A DNA stretch of 64,000 nucleotides from Vandammella animalimorsus (GTDB lineage: Bacteria; Pseudomonadota; Gammaproteobacteria; Burkholderiales; Burkholderiaceae_C): the NCBI RefSeq assembly GCF_002285285.1, contig NZ_NSJF01000002.1, forward strand, positions 558,001 through 622,000, read 5' to 3'. The number at the start of each line of letters is the position of its first letter. The first letter of the stretch is position 1. Below, piece after piece: positions 11,522 through 19,454 of this stretch. A program made the translations under genes and the position numbers. A model generated the notes under the pieces. That model was not told where the DNA came from. It saw nothing but the letters and a program-made list of their open reading frames with translations, and made no database searches.

Positions 11522-12424
11522 TCAGATCGGAAACACGCCGGTGGACAGGTAGCGATCGCCCCGATCGCACACCACGAAGGCAATCACCGCGTCGCGCGCT
11601 GCAGCTTGCACCTGCAGCGCGGCCCAGAGCGCGCCGCCCGATGAAATGCCGGCGAAAATGCCCTCCTCACGGGCCAGGCGGCGGCACATCTCCTCGGCAT
11701 CGTCCTGGGCCACCGGCAGCAGCTCATCGACCAGGCCCGGCTCGTAGATGCTGGGCTGGTAGGGCTCGGGCCATTTGCGGATGCCTGGGATGCGCGCGCC
11801 CGGAGCGGGCTGGGCTCCGATGATGCGGATGGCAGGGTTCTGCTCCTTCAGATAGCGCGCCACGCCGGTGATGGTGCCGGTGGTGCCCATGGCGCTGACG
11901 AAGTGGCTGATGCGCCCCTGCGTCTGCTGCCACAGCTCCGGGCCGGTGGTCTCGTAATGAATGCCCGGGTTGTCGGCGTTGGAGAACTGGTTGAGGATCA
12001 CGCCCTCGCCCCGGGCGGCCATGGCTTCGGCCAGATCGCGCGCGGCCTCCATGCCGCCACTCTTGGGCGTCAGAATCAGCTCGGCGCCAAAAGCCTTCAT
12101 GGTCTGGGCGCGCTCGATCGACAAATCCTCGGGCATGACCAGCACCATGCGATAGCCCTTGATGGCCGCAGCCATGGCCAGCGCAATTCCGGTGTTGCCC
12201 GAAGTCGGCTCGATCAGCGTGTCGCCGGGGCTGATCTCGCCGCGTTGCTGCGCGCGTTGAATCATGGCCAAGGCCGGGCGATCCTTGACCGAGCCAGCAG
12301 GGTTATTGCCCTCGAGCTTGGCCAGCAGCGTATTGCCGCGCGCCAGACACGCCTGACGTTCAAGGCGCTGCAGCGCCACCAATGGCGTTTGGCCGACGAT
12401 GTCCTCAATTGTTTGGAATTGCAT
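11522..12424 (-). CDS. cysM: cysteine synthase B (O-acetylserine sulfhydrylase B)
   Basis: A PLP enzyme of 300 residues. The PLP Lys lies in NNPAGSVKDRPA and the phosphate-binding loop in EPTSGNTGIALAMAAA; the opening TIEDIVGQTPLVALQRL is typical of CysM. It makes cysteine from O-acetylserine with sulfide, or S-sulfocysteine with thiosulfate. The C-terminus ends at GDRYLSTGVF, a usual CysM ending. The tRNA-Leu promoter overlaps its start region on the opposite strand. The Nudix-TusA gene follows downstream. Confidence 0.95.
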   Translation of the reverse strand: MQFQTIEDIVGQTPLVALQRLERQACLARGNTLLAKLEGNNPAGSVKDRPALAMIQRAQQRGEISPGDTLIEPTSGNTGIALAMAAAIKGYRMVLVMPEDLSIERAQTMKAFGAELILTPKSGGMEAARDLAEAMAARGEGVILNQFSNADNPGIHYETTGPELWQQTQGRISHFVSAMGTTGTITGVARYLKEQNPAIRIIGAQPAPGARIPGIRKWPEPYQPSIYEPGLVDELLPVAQDDAEEMCRRLAREEGIFAGISSGGALWAALQVQAAARDAVIAFVVCDRGDRYLSTGVFPI

Positions 12425-12445
12425 GCCGCGAATGTGCCATATAAT
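12419..12445 (+). promoter_or_regulatory. sigma-70-like promoter of tRNA-Leu
   Basis: A perfect TATAAT lies at 12440-12445, 16 nt before the mature tRNA 5' end. A weak -35 (TTGCAT) sits at 12419-12424 with a 15-nt spacer. The -35 overlaps the cysM start codon on the other strand. Confidence 0.6.
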
Positions 12446-12461
12446 TTACTGCTTTCTGCCA

Positions 12462-12546
12462 GCCGGAGTGGTGAAATTGGTAGACGCAGCGGACTCAAAA
12501 TCCGCCGCCGCAAGGCGTGCCGGTTCGATTCCGGCCTCCGGCACCA
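12462..12546 (+). tRNA. tRNA-Leu (anticodon CAA)
   Basis: A class II tRNA of 85 nt. The acceptor stem is GCCGGAG/CTCCGGC with discriminator A and an encoded CCA. The D-loop has GGTAGACGC, and the anticodon loop CTCAAAA gives anticodon CAA (reads UUG). There is a long variable arm, and the T-loop is GGTTCGATTCC. It is single and is followed by its own terminator. Confidence 0.96.
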
Positions 12547-12556
12547 GCGAATGTGC

Positions 12557-12594
12557 AAGGGCTTACGACCTGAATGGGCGTAAGCCCTTTTTTT
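12557..12594 (+). terminator. intrinsic terminator after tRNA-Leu
   Basis: An 11-bp stem AAGGGCTTACG/CGTAAGCCCTT with an 11-nt loop, followed by seven T residues. Confidence 0.9.
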
Positions 12595-12604
12595 GCTGCC
12601 TGCT

Positions 12605-12640
12605 TTGAAACAAAACAGCCCCCAGCGAGCCGGGGGCTGT
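12605..12640 (-). terminator. intrinsic terminator of the XRE-type gene
   Basis: A 9-bp stem ACAGCCCCC/GGGGGCTGT. On the minus strand it is followed by TTTGTTT, and it lies 36 nt past the stop of the regulator gene at 12677. Confidence 0.75.
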
Positions 12641-12676
12641 GTGCCTTTGGGTGGCAGAGCTCGAAGGCGCAAGGGC

Positions 12677-13012
12677 TCAGCCCTGCTCGGGTTGCTCCAG
12701 CTCCTTGGCCAGCTCCGGATGGCGAATCAGCAGCTCGAACAGGCACACGGCCGCGCCGGGAGGCACTTGGCGGCCTTGCTCCCAGTCGTTGAGCAGGGCC
12801 AGCGGCGTGTTGATCAGCCGCGCGAAATTCACTTGCGGCAGGCCCAGGGCCTTGCGGGCCTGGCGTGTTTTTACCTGTTGTGGCGTGCTGCCAGCATCGG
12901 CAGGGCTGGACAATGTCGCGCTCAGAGGCGCGGGTGGCGCTGCGACGGGAGCTTGCACCTTGGTGGCCACCGCATCGGCCATTTCTGCCAGGTTGATTTT
13001 TCTTGCGCACAT
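12677..13012 (-). CDS. orphan XRE/HigA-like helix-turn-helix protein
   Basis: A protein of about 111 residues. The C-terminal half is a Cro/C1-type HTH of the YiaG/NadS kind (TRQARKALGLPQVNFARLI, then LNDWEQGRQVPPGAAVCLFE). The first 45 residues are Ala/Pro-rich and look disordered. I chose the ATG at 13012 because the only longer start is a TTG with no Shine-Dalgarno sequence; support for 13012 is also weak. Antitoxins of the HigA class look like this, but no toxin-sized ORF of the RelE/HigB type is adjacent, so it is called an orphan regulator. Confidence 0.65.
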   Translation of the reverse strand: MCARKINLAEMADAVATKVQAPVAAPPAPLSATLSSPADAGSTPQQVKTRQARKALGLPQVNFARLINTPLALLNDWEQGRQVPPGAAVCLFELLIRHPELAKELEQPEQG

Positions 13013-13350
13013 AGGGATATCTCGTCGATGGGGGTGATGCCATTTCCCCTTCAAGGCTTAGCTGGCGGCACTCGCTGGTGCGGCTTGCCCATGCCAGAAC
13101 ACGGCTTGGGCGGATCGCTTCGATCGGGAAATGAGAGAGAAAAGCGCCTGCCGGCAAGAGCTCCTGACAGGCTCGCAGTGCTTATGGCGTCATCAGCGGC
13201 TGGCGCGAGCTGGCGAAAAAGTGATGACGGCCATTGATGGCACGCAATGGGCCAATTGTAGAAGCGGATGCCCATGCCGGCGCTGAAGCTGGGCGTAAGC
13301 CGTGCGGCTGTGGGGTGGATGTGCAGGGTGGGCAGGGCTTGCGTCTCGTT
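13013..13350. other. intergenic stretch with no supported gene
   Basis: These 338 bp lie between the 5' end of the XRE gene and the 3' end of the hydrolase gene. No frame has coding character and no clear terminator is visible. The segment presumably carries the regulator's promoter. Confidence 0.4.
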
Positions 13351-14346
13351 TCACACGGTAGGCAGCAGTCCGTTGCTGTGCAGCCAGCCGATGATGTGAT
13401 GGTTGACCTGCTCGGGCTGCTCCTGCTGGCTCCAGTGACCGCAGTTGCGGATCAGTTCGGTCTGGGCGCGTGGCACGTTGCGGGTGATGTCTTGTGCGGT
13501 GGCTGGCGGCAGCACAAGATCGTATTCGGCGGTGAGCATCAGCGCGGGCAGTTGCACCATGTCGGGCGTGCCGGCGCTGTCGAGCCAGTTGCGGTGCAGG
13601 TTGCGGTACCAGTTGAGGCCGCCGGTGAAGCCGGTGGCCTTGTAGGTGCGCACATAGACGGCCAGCTCGTCCTGGCTGAGCAGCGGTTCGCCCCACAGCT
13701 GCGGGGTGTGGCCCAGCAGTGTGGCGGGCAGGGCGCGCAGCAGTTCGGATTGCTGGCGCGCCAGTGTGGCGATGGCGGCTGGGTTGGGGCGGCGCATCAT
13801 GCCGGAGAAAGTGGCGGCCACGTCGCGGCCCAGCAGCTCCTCGCCCTGGCCTGGCTTCTGGAAGAAGACCATGTAGTGTTGCTCGCCACGGTATTTGCGC
13901 AGGGTGGCGATCAGGTCGTCCTCGGTGCGGCGGGTGTAGGGGGTGTTCAGGGCGATCACGCCCAACAGGCGCTCGGCGTGGTCGCGCGCCAGGGCCCAGG
14001 CCAGGGCGCCGCCGAAGTCGTGACCGACGACCACGGCCTGCGCGATGCCCAGTGCGTCCAGCATGCCGAGCACGTCGCGCGCCAGGTTGTGCATGCGGTA
14101 ATCCTCCAGCGCGCCCTGTGCGCCGGTGTGGCCGTAGCCGCGCAGGTCGGGCACGATGACCTGGCAGCCGGCCTGCACCAGCGGCTCAATCTGGTGCCGC
14201 CAGGAGTAGGCCAGCTCGGGGAAGCCGTGCAGCAGCACGATGGGCAGACCGGCGCCGGCCACATGCACTGAAAAACGCGCGCCATTGGCGTCGATGGTGT
14301 GTGCGGCGGGCATGTCGGGGTAGGGGGGCAGGCGTTCTGCTGTCAT
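13351..14346 (-). CDS. alpha/beta hydrolase, soluble epoxide-hydrolase type
   Basis: A protein of 331 residues. The HGxPE oxyanion motif (LLHGFPELAYSW) and the nucleophile elbow GHDFGG with an Asp nucleophile mark the epoxide-hydrolase/haloalkane-dehalogenase branch rather than a Ser esterase. A cap domain follows, and the C-terminal His lies in NCGHWSQQEQPEQV. The ATG at 14346 has AAAGGA 6-7 nt upstream. The frame continues into a 9-bp tandem repeat upstream, but that would encode a Cys-His-Thr repeat and is not counted as coding. The substrate is unknown. Confidence 0.87.
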   Translation of the reverse strand: MTAERLPPYPDMPAAHTIDANGARFSVHVAGAGLPIVLLHGFPELAYSWRHQIEPLVQAGCQVIVPDLRGYGHTGAQGALEDYRMHNLARDVLGMLDALGIAQAVVVGHDFGGALAWALARDHAERLLGVIALNTPYTRRTEDDLIATLRKYRGEQHYMVFFQKPGQGEELLGRDVAATFSGMMRRPNPAAIATLARQQSELLRALPATLLGHTPQLWGEPLLSQDELAVYVRTYKATGFTGGLNWYRNLHRNWLDSAGTPDMVQLPALMLTAEYDLVLPPATAQDITRNVPRAQTELIRNCGHWSQQEQPEQVNHHIIGWLHSNGLLPTV

Positions 14347-14365
14347 GGCGGTCCTTTCTGGCTGG

Positions 14366-14428
14366 TCGTGGCAGGTGTGGCAGGTGTGGCAGGTGTGGCA
14401 GGTGTGGCAGGTGTGGCAGGTGTGGCAG
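14366..14428. repeat. 9-bp direct tandem repeat in the hydrolase leader
   Basis: Six perfect copies of GTGTGGCAG (14375-14428) follow one diverged copy (14366-14374). They begin about 20 bp upstream of the hydrolase start codon, where they would sit in the 5' untranslated region. Confidence 0.95.
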
Positions 14429-14556
14429 GTGGCGCGGCCATTGCCGGCGCTGGCCATGCCTGGGCTTTGCCGGGCGGTTGGGCGCACCGGGCGATGGTGG
14501 TGGCAAATCGTAGTTGCAGGCCCAGCGCGGGCCTGCAGCCTTGGGGACAGGCCCTA

Positions 14557-15591
14557 CTATGCAGCTCCCCGATGCTGGCGCTGGTGCACGCGCGCGCACC
14601 ACAGCACGCCGGCGATCAGGGCCGTCATGGCCAGCCATTCCAGCATGGAGGGCAGGCGCCAGTCATAGAGAAAGCCATAGACCAGGCCAAAGACGGTCTC
14701 GAACACGATCATCTGCCCGATCATGGTCAGCGGCAGCTGGCGGCTGGCGCGGTTCCAGAAGTTGTTGCCCACCACTGAGGCCAGGATGGCCAGCGTGCCC
14801 GTCAGCAGCCAGAAGTACAGCCACTGCGCCGGCGTGTGTGCCGAGTCGCCTGCAGCCGGCGCCACCCAGGGGGCCAGAAAGGCCGGCACAGCCAGCCCCA
14901 GAGACAGCAGCCCGGTGGCCAGCCCAGTCAGCAGCGACCAGTCCCACGGCGAGATGTCCGGGCGGCGGCGCAGCCAGTGGCTGTTGTAGATCGAATAGGC
15001 CGACCAGCTCAGCAGCGCGCCGCTGGCGGCCAGCAGCCCCAGTGCACGCTGGGCGGTGCTGAGCGTGGCCGTGGCCGGGCTGCCTTGCAGCAGACTTTGG
15101 GCTGCCACCAGGCTGGTGCCCAGCAGACACAGCGCCAGCGGCGCCAGCAGCGGGCGCAGGCCGATGGCGCCCTGGCGGCTGGTGCCAAACAGCGTCACCA
15201 GTACCGGGATCAAGCCAATGATCAGCGTGGTGGGCGCTGCACCGGCCCATTGCACGCCCCAGACCAGCAGCACGTAGTACACGATGTTGCCCAGCATGCT
15301 CAGCCCCAGCAGCCCAAGCAACTCTTGGCGGCCCAGCCGGCCGCGCAGGCGGCGCCAGCGCGGCGCCAATAGCAGTACGGCCACGCAGCCATAGACCAAA
15401 TAGCGCGCGGCCGAAAGCTGCCAGGCGTTGAAGTCCGGCAGCAGCAGCGGAATCAAAAAGATCAGCCCCCAGAACGCCCCGGCCACCAGGGCATTGACGA
15501 CCCCGGCGGTGACCTGTGACGGCGGCGTTGCGCGGGGTTGGGATGCGGCGAGTGGGGCGTGGGCGTGACTGGCGGGCGAGGGGTGCGACAT
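14557..15591 (-). CDS. EamA/DMT-family transporter
   Basis: An inner-membrane protein of 344 residues with about ten transmembrane segments. The first helix begins after a 30-residue Ala/Pro/His-rich cytoplasmic N-terminus (VNALVAGAFWGLIFLIPLLL). The second EamA repeat begins around GLLAASGALLSWSAYSIYN. The arrangement resembles the DMT superfamily group annotated as EamA transporters of unknown substrate. It is upstream of the hydrolase on the same strand, with a 210-bp gap that holds the tandem repeat. It is only distantly like the DMT protein at 9647. Confidence 0.87.
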   Translation of the reverse strand: MSHPSPASHAHAPLAASQPRATPPSQVTAGVVNALVAGAFWGLIFLIPLLLPDFNAWQLSAARYLVYGCVAVLLLAPRWRRLRGRLGRQELLGLLGLSMLGNIVYYVLLVWGVQWAGAAPTTLIIGLIPVLVTLFGTSRQGAIGLRPLLAPLALCLLGTSLVAAQSLLQGSPATATLSTAQRALGLLAASGALLSWSAYSIYNSHWLRRRPDISPWDWSLLTGLATGLLSLGLAVPAFLAPWVAPAAGDSAHTPAQWLYFWLLTGTLAILASVVGNNFWNRASRQLPLTMIGQMIVFETVFGLVYGFLYDWRLPSMLEWLAMTALIAGVLWCARVHQRQHRGAA

Positions 15592-15802
15592 GGGCGCGGA
15601 CAGGGCAAAAAACGGCGGCCATGGTAGCAGCCGGGGGCGTGGGCCGGCCCCTACAATGCCTGTTTTCCCTTTGAAGGGTCTGCACGCAGCGCGCCGCGCG
15701 TGCTGCGCAGCGCCCGTGCCGTGCAGGCGCTGCGCGCGCTAGGCGCACTGGTGCGTGGTCCGTGCGGGCCTTTCCGTTGCAACGCACCTTGGAGACCTGC
15801 CC

Positions 15803-16933
15803 ATGCTGTTGACTGAAGACCAGACCATGATTCGCGATGCCGTGCGCGCTTTCGTGCAGGAGCAAATCGCCCCGCATGCCGCGCAATGGGACCGTACGCA
15901 CCACTTTCCCGCCGACGTTCACCAGGGCCTGGCGGAGCTGGGCGCCTATGGCATCTGCGTGCCCGCTGAATACGGCGGCGCTGGTCTGGACTACCTGACG
16001 CTGGCACTGGTGCTGGAGGAAATTGCCGCCGGCGATGGCGGCACCAGCACCGCCATCAGCGTGACCAACTGCCCTGTCAACGCCATCCTGATGCGTTATG
16101 GCAATGACGCGCAGAAGCGCCAATGGCTGGAGCCGCTGGCGCAGGGCAAGATGCTGGGCGCGTTCTGCCTGACCGAGCCGCAGGTCGGCTCGGACGCCTC
16201 TGCGCTGCGCACCACTGCGCGCCGCCAGGGCGATGAATACATCATCGATGGCGTCAAGCAGTTCATCACCAGCGGCAAGAACGGCCAGGTGGCCATCGTC
16301 ATTGCCGTGACCGACAAGGCCGCGGGCAAGAAGGGCATGAGCGCCTTCATCGTGCCCACCGACAATCCCGGCTACCACGTCGAGCGGCTCGAGGACAAGC
16401 TCGGCCAGCACTCCAGCGACACGGCCCAGATTCGCTTCGAGGACTGCCGCATCCCGGTGGAAAACCGCATCGGCGAAGAGGGCGAGGGCTACAAGATCGC
16501 GCTGTCCTCGCTCGAAGGCGGGCGCATCGGCATCGCCTCGCAAAGCGTGGGCATGGCGCGCGCGGCTTTCGAGGCCGCGGTGCAATACGCCAAGGAGCGC
16601 GAGAGCTTTGGAACCGCCATCATCAACCACCAGGCCGTGGGCTTTCGCCTGGCCGAATGCGACATGCAGATCGAGGCAGCGCGCCAGCTCATCTGGCACG
16701 CTGCCAGCCTGCGCGATGCCGGCCGCCCCTGCCTGCGCGAGGCGGCCATGGCCAAGCTGTTCGCCAGCGAAATGGCCGAGCGCGTCTGCAGCGCCGCCAT
16801 CCAAACGCTGGGCGGCTACGGTTACGTCAACGACTTCCCGGTCGAGCGCATCTACCGCGACGTGCGCGTCTGCCAGATCTACGAAGGCACCAGCGACGTG
16901 CAGAAAATCCTGATCCAGCGCGCGCTGGGTTGA
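15803..16933 (+). CDS. acyl-CoA dehydrogenase
   Basis: A flavoprotein of 376 residues that oxidises short- or branched-chain acyl-CoA to the 2-enoyl-CoA. It has the FAD/substrate motif FCLTEPQVGSDASAL, the second FAD motif QFITSGKNG, and the C-terminal IYEGTSDVQ whose Glu is the catalytic base of the SCAD type. The start ATG has GGAG 8 nt upstream; a GTG/ATG extension of 16 codons is not family-like. It is monocistronic and ends at a strong hairpin. It could feed the acyl-CoA genes at 23-26 kb, but that link is inference. Confidence 0.93.
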   Translation: MLLTEDQTMIRDAVRAFVQEQIAPHAAQWDRTHHFPADVHQGLAELGAYGICVPAEYGGAGLDYLTLALVLEEIAAGDGGTSTAISVTNCPVNAILMRYGNDAQKRQWLEPLAQGKMLGAFCLTEPQVGSDASALRTTARRQGDEYIIDGVKQFITSGKNGQVAIVIAVTDKAAGKKGMSAFIVPTDNPGYHVERLEDKLGQHSSDTAQIRFEDCRIPVENRIGEEGEGYKIALSSLEGGRIGIASQSVGMARAAFEAAVQYAKERESFGTAIINHQAVGFRLAECDMQIEAARQLIWHAASLRDAGRPCLREAAMAKLFASEMAERVCSAAIQTLGGYGYVNDFPVERIYRDVRVCQIYEGTSDVQKILIQRALG

Positions 16934-16973
16934 TGCACGGTGGCGACTAAAGTTCATTGAAGCAGCCATTTGA

Positions 16974-17012
16974 CAGAACGCCCCGTCATCAGCGGGGCGT
17001 TCTGCTTTATTT
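16974..17012 (+). terminator. intrinsic terminator after acyl-CoA dehydrogenase
   Basis: A perfect 12-bp stem CAGAACGCCCCG/CGGGGCGTTCTG with a 7-nt loop, followed by a T-rich tail (CTTTATTTTCTT). Confidence 0.9.
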
Positions 17013-17028
17013 TCTTCTAGGTGCTGGT

Positions 17029-18558
17029 ATGGGAAAAGCGCTGAAATTTGATTCCATTAGTTTTTTATTTTTTGCTGCTTTTGTCTTTGTTTTTTATGGT
17101 TGCTTTGCCGATGATGCATTCATCGTGGCGCGTTATGCGGAAAACCTGGCGCATGGGGTTGGCCTGGTTTTCAATCAGGGGGATGCCGTCAATGCGCTGA
17201 CTTCGCCGCTGCATGCTTTTTTCATGGCGGGGCTTGCTTGGTTGACTGGCGGCTCGGTCAGGGCCTATGTGCTGCTGGCCGCAGTGGCAGTCTTTTGGGT
17301 GGCTGGCTGGGCCGCGCACAGGATGTTTGCTTTCAGTCCTGAAAAGGCTCGCCTGTACCAATTCCTGTTATTGACATTCCCGCCAGTGGTGTTCTGGACT
17401 TTGGGTGGTCTGGAAACCCCGATTTTGCTGGTGCTGATTCTTCTGATATGCGCATGTGCAGCACAAGACAGCAGCGTGCGTGGCGATATGGGTATTTTGG
17501 TGCTGTGCGCGCTAGCGGGTTTCACCCGCTATGACATGGTATTGCTTTTGGGGCCGCTGGTGTGCGCCGTGCTGTGGCGTCGCAAAGGCAACATCGGAGT
17601 GTGGGGAGTGACAGTTTTTCTTGCTGCGCTGTTTTTCCTGTGGTTTGCATGGTGCTATTGGCATTATGGCGATTTATTGCCAACCTCTTTTTACAATAAA
17701 AATATTTCCAAGTCCTCTGCTGGCGTGCTGGGCAAGGGAATGTTTTATGAATTGTCGCTGGGGGCCTTGCTGCTCTTGCCATTGGCTCTGGCATTGTTGT
17801 TGGGCAGGCGTAGGCTGGCAGAAAATGAAAAGTTAAAAAGTAGCGTAACTGGTTTTAATGCGCTGATGGCCGGTTCGCTGTTTTATGGGGTTTATGGGCT
17901 GTTTGCAGGCACCGTGCACATGATGTATTTGTATCGCCTGTTTGTGCCGATCATCCCTGTGCTGCTGTGGGCGGTGCTCAGGCGATTGCCCGTGACGCCC
18001 AAGCCATTGGGTTATGGGCTGATGGGCCTGGTGCAGCTGGCGCTGGTGTATGGCATTGACCAGCATTCCTTGAATTTCAACTTGGCCTTGTTGATTCCAG
18101 GTGGGCAGGATTGGTACGAATTCAGCCGTGCTGGCGCAGGGTCGTCGAACAAGCAGGCCAACAAGGTTTTTGCCCAGCAGGCACAGGCCATTGAGCGGCA
18201 TTGGCAGGCCCAAGGGCGGGATACTGCGGTTGTGCCCAGAATGGCCGTTTGGACGGAAGGGCAGCCCGGTTATCAATTGAAAAATTTCTACGTGTATGGC
18301 CCGCTGGTGAGTTATCGGCACGAATGCCGCGCCGATTATTTCAAGATGGCTCACTATGTGCAGGACATCCAGTACCTGCCCGCTGACGCAGCGCCGCCGC
18401 AGGCGAAAAATGCACAGGGCTGGGAGCTGGTGACATACGACGACATGCCGATTCGGGAATGGGGCGGTGAGCGCAAATTGATCCGGGTGCTGTGGTTTTT
18501 CAAGCAGCCGGAACTGGCGCACACGCTGCCTGCGCGGGTGCATGGGGCCTGCCGATGA
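17029..18558 (+). CDS. GT-C-like integral membrane glycosyltransferase, AT-richer than its neighbours
   Basis: A protein of 509 residues. It opens with a transmembrane helix and then DDAF (Asp28-Asp29) in the first outer loop, followed by ARYAENLAHGVGLVFN and a TSPLHA segment. This DD motif plus GxGLVFN pattern is typical of polyprenyl-phosphate-sugar-dependent GT-C enzymes, including the ArnT/AftB-like groups. About ten more transmembrane segments follow up to residue 370, then a soluble C-terminal domain of about 140 residues. The sequence is visibly richer in A/T, with T-rich runs at 17055-17100 and codons such as TTT and AAA that neighbours avoid, so it may be acquired. The donor sugar and acceptor are unknown; LPS or protein glycosylation is possible. 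Confidence 0.7.
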   Translation: MGKALKFDSISFLFFAAFVFVFYGCFADDAFIVARYAENLAHGVGLVFNQGDAVNALTSPLHAFFMAGLAWLTGGSVRAYVLLAAVAVFWVAGWAAHRMFAFSPEKARLYQFLLLTFPPVVFWTLGGLETPILLVLILLICACAAQDSSVRGDMGILVLCALAGFTRYDMVLLLGPLVCAVLWRRKGNIGVWGVTVFLAALFFLWFAWCYWHYGDLLPTSFYNKNISKSSAGVLGKGMFYELSLGALLLLPLALALLLGRRRLAENEKLKSSVTGFNALMAGSLFYGVYGLFAGTVHMMYLYRLFVPIIPVLLWAVLRRLPVTPKPLGYGLMGLVQLALVYGIDQHSLNFNLALLIPGGQDWYEFSRAGAGSSNKQANKVFAQQAQAIERHWQAQGRDTAVVPRMAVWTEGQPGYQLKNFYVYGPLVSYRHECRADYFKMAHYVQDIQYLPADAAPPQAKNAQGWELVTYDDMPIREWGGERKLIRVLWFFKQPELAHTLPARVHGACR

Positions 18559-18567
18559 TGGCTTTGC

Positions 18568-19155
18568 TCAACCCCCAGGCGGCATGGGTACATGCTGTTG
18601 GGTGGAGCGCGGCGAGTGGCGCGGTGGCAGATTGTTGGTAATGGGCTGGGTGGTGGGCGCGGCGTACAGTGGGCTGGCGGCGGCCGGGCGCTGGGCGGGC
18701 GCGAACTCGGGCAGCTGCAATTGCAGCTGGGCTGCGCCGCCCCGGCTGGGGCCCAGTTGCGCGCTGCGCCCCGAGACCGACTGCAGGTAGAGGTTTTCGC
18801 CGCCGTCGAGCAAGGCGCCAACGCGGTAGTGCTTGGCGGGCTGGCCGTTGACGGCGATCAGCGCGGCGCCGTGGCCGCTGCGTGCGCCGGCCAGCACGCC
18901 CACGAGCTGGTACTGCGCGGCGGGCGGCGGTGGCTCGTCCGGGGCCGCTTGCGGCTCGGCGGCATCAGCGCCCAGCAGCTGGTTCAGGCCCTGGGCATCG
19001 GCCAGCAGGGCGGCCTGGGCCACGTCGGCCTCGGCCGGGGGCTGTTGGCTGGGCAGTTGCAGCAGCCAGAAAGCGGCGCTGCCGACAGCCAGAGCCCACA
19101 GCCCCAGTGTGAGCAGGCGCGGAGGCCAGGCGGAGGAGAGAAAAGGCGTACGCAT
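18568..19155 (-). CDS. gspC: type II secretion protein C, short form without PDZ
   Basis: A protein of 195 residues. One N-terminal transmembrane helix (about 13-33) is followed by a periplasmic homology region (QYQLVGVLAG, then AALIAVNGQPAKHYRVGALLDG), the part of GspC that contacts the secretin. The C-terminus is Pro/Gln-rich and stops before any PDZ or coiled-coil domain, as in several betaproteobacterial GspC proteins. It faces gspGHIJK across a 299-bp gap. A divergent gspC beside gspG is the Burkholderia-type arrangement. Confidence 0.82.
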   Translation of the reverse strand: MRTPFLSSAWPPRLLTLGLWALAVGSAAFWLLQLPSQQPPAEADVAQAALLADAQGLNQLLGADAAEPQAAPDEPPPPAAQYQLVGVLAGARSGHGAALIAVNGQPAKHYRVGALLDGGENLYLQSVSGRSAQLGPSRGGAAQLQLQLPEFAPAQRPAAASPLYAAPTTQPITNNLPPRHSPRSTQQHVPMPPGG

Positions 19156-19239
19156 GGGCTGCGATTATGATTCACGCCGCAGCTGGCAGCAGCTGCCTGG
19201 TTGCTGCCTTTGCGCTGTCGCGTGTTGCATGGGCGGCTG

Positions 19240-19402
19240 GGCTTGTTGAGATGGGGGTTGCAAAGCGTTTTTTTCGAGGCAAAAGCCGCAGGTGCCAGGC
19301 GAAAATGCGCGCAAGGTTGGATGCCTTTTACAAGCATTTTCAACCCAGCAACTGCGCAGTTTTGATCGAAAAACCGCCGCAACACCCCCATCTCGACAAG
19401 CC
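19240..19402. repeat. 163-bp inverted-repeat element in the gspC-gspG gap
   Basis: The left arm (19240-19276, starting GGCTTGTTGAGATGGGGGTT) pairs imperfectly with the right arm (19366-19402, ending CATCTCGACAAGCC). The arms are about 37 bp with several mismatches. Inside are the 12-bp palindrome AACTGCGCAGTT (19350-19361) and the nested pairs GAAAATGC/GCATTTTC and GGTTG/CAACC, so the whole segment can fold on itself. It has no coding content. It resembles a miniature palindromic repeat, but no second copy was noticed in this window. Confidence 0.7.
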
Positions 19403-19454
19403 CTAATCCTGTGGCCCGTGTGCTGCCTGTGTTTTTTTGCTCCAGGGCGTTTCT

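Noticed and set aside
12677-13275. A toxin-antitoxin pair formed by the XRE protein and the adjacent 74-codon frame (13051-13275)
   Set aside because: The adjacent frame has no toxin-like fold or motif, no ribosome site, and a composition typical of non-coding DNA.
14366-14428. Short repeats as a CRISPR-like array
   Set aside because: The units are 9 bp and directly adjacent with no spacers; it is a simple tandem repeat.
14663-16969. 768-residue open frame on the minus strand across the DMT transporter and acyl-CoA dehydrogenase genes
   Set aside because: It overlaps two convincing genes in other frames and has only the His/Ala/Gly/Arg-rich composition of a shadow frame.
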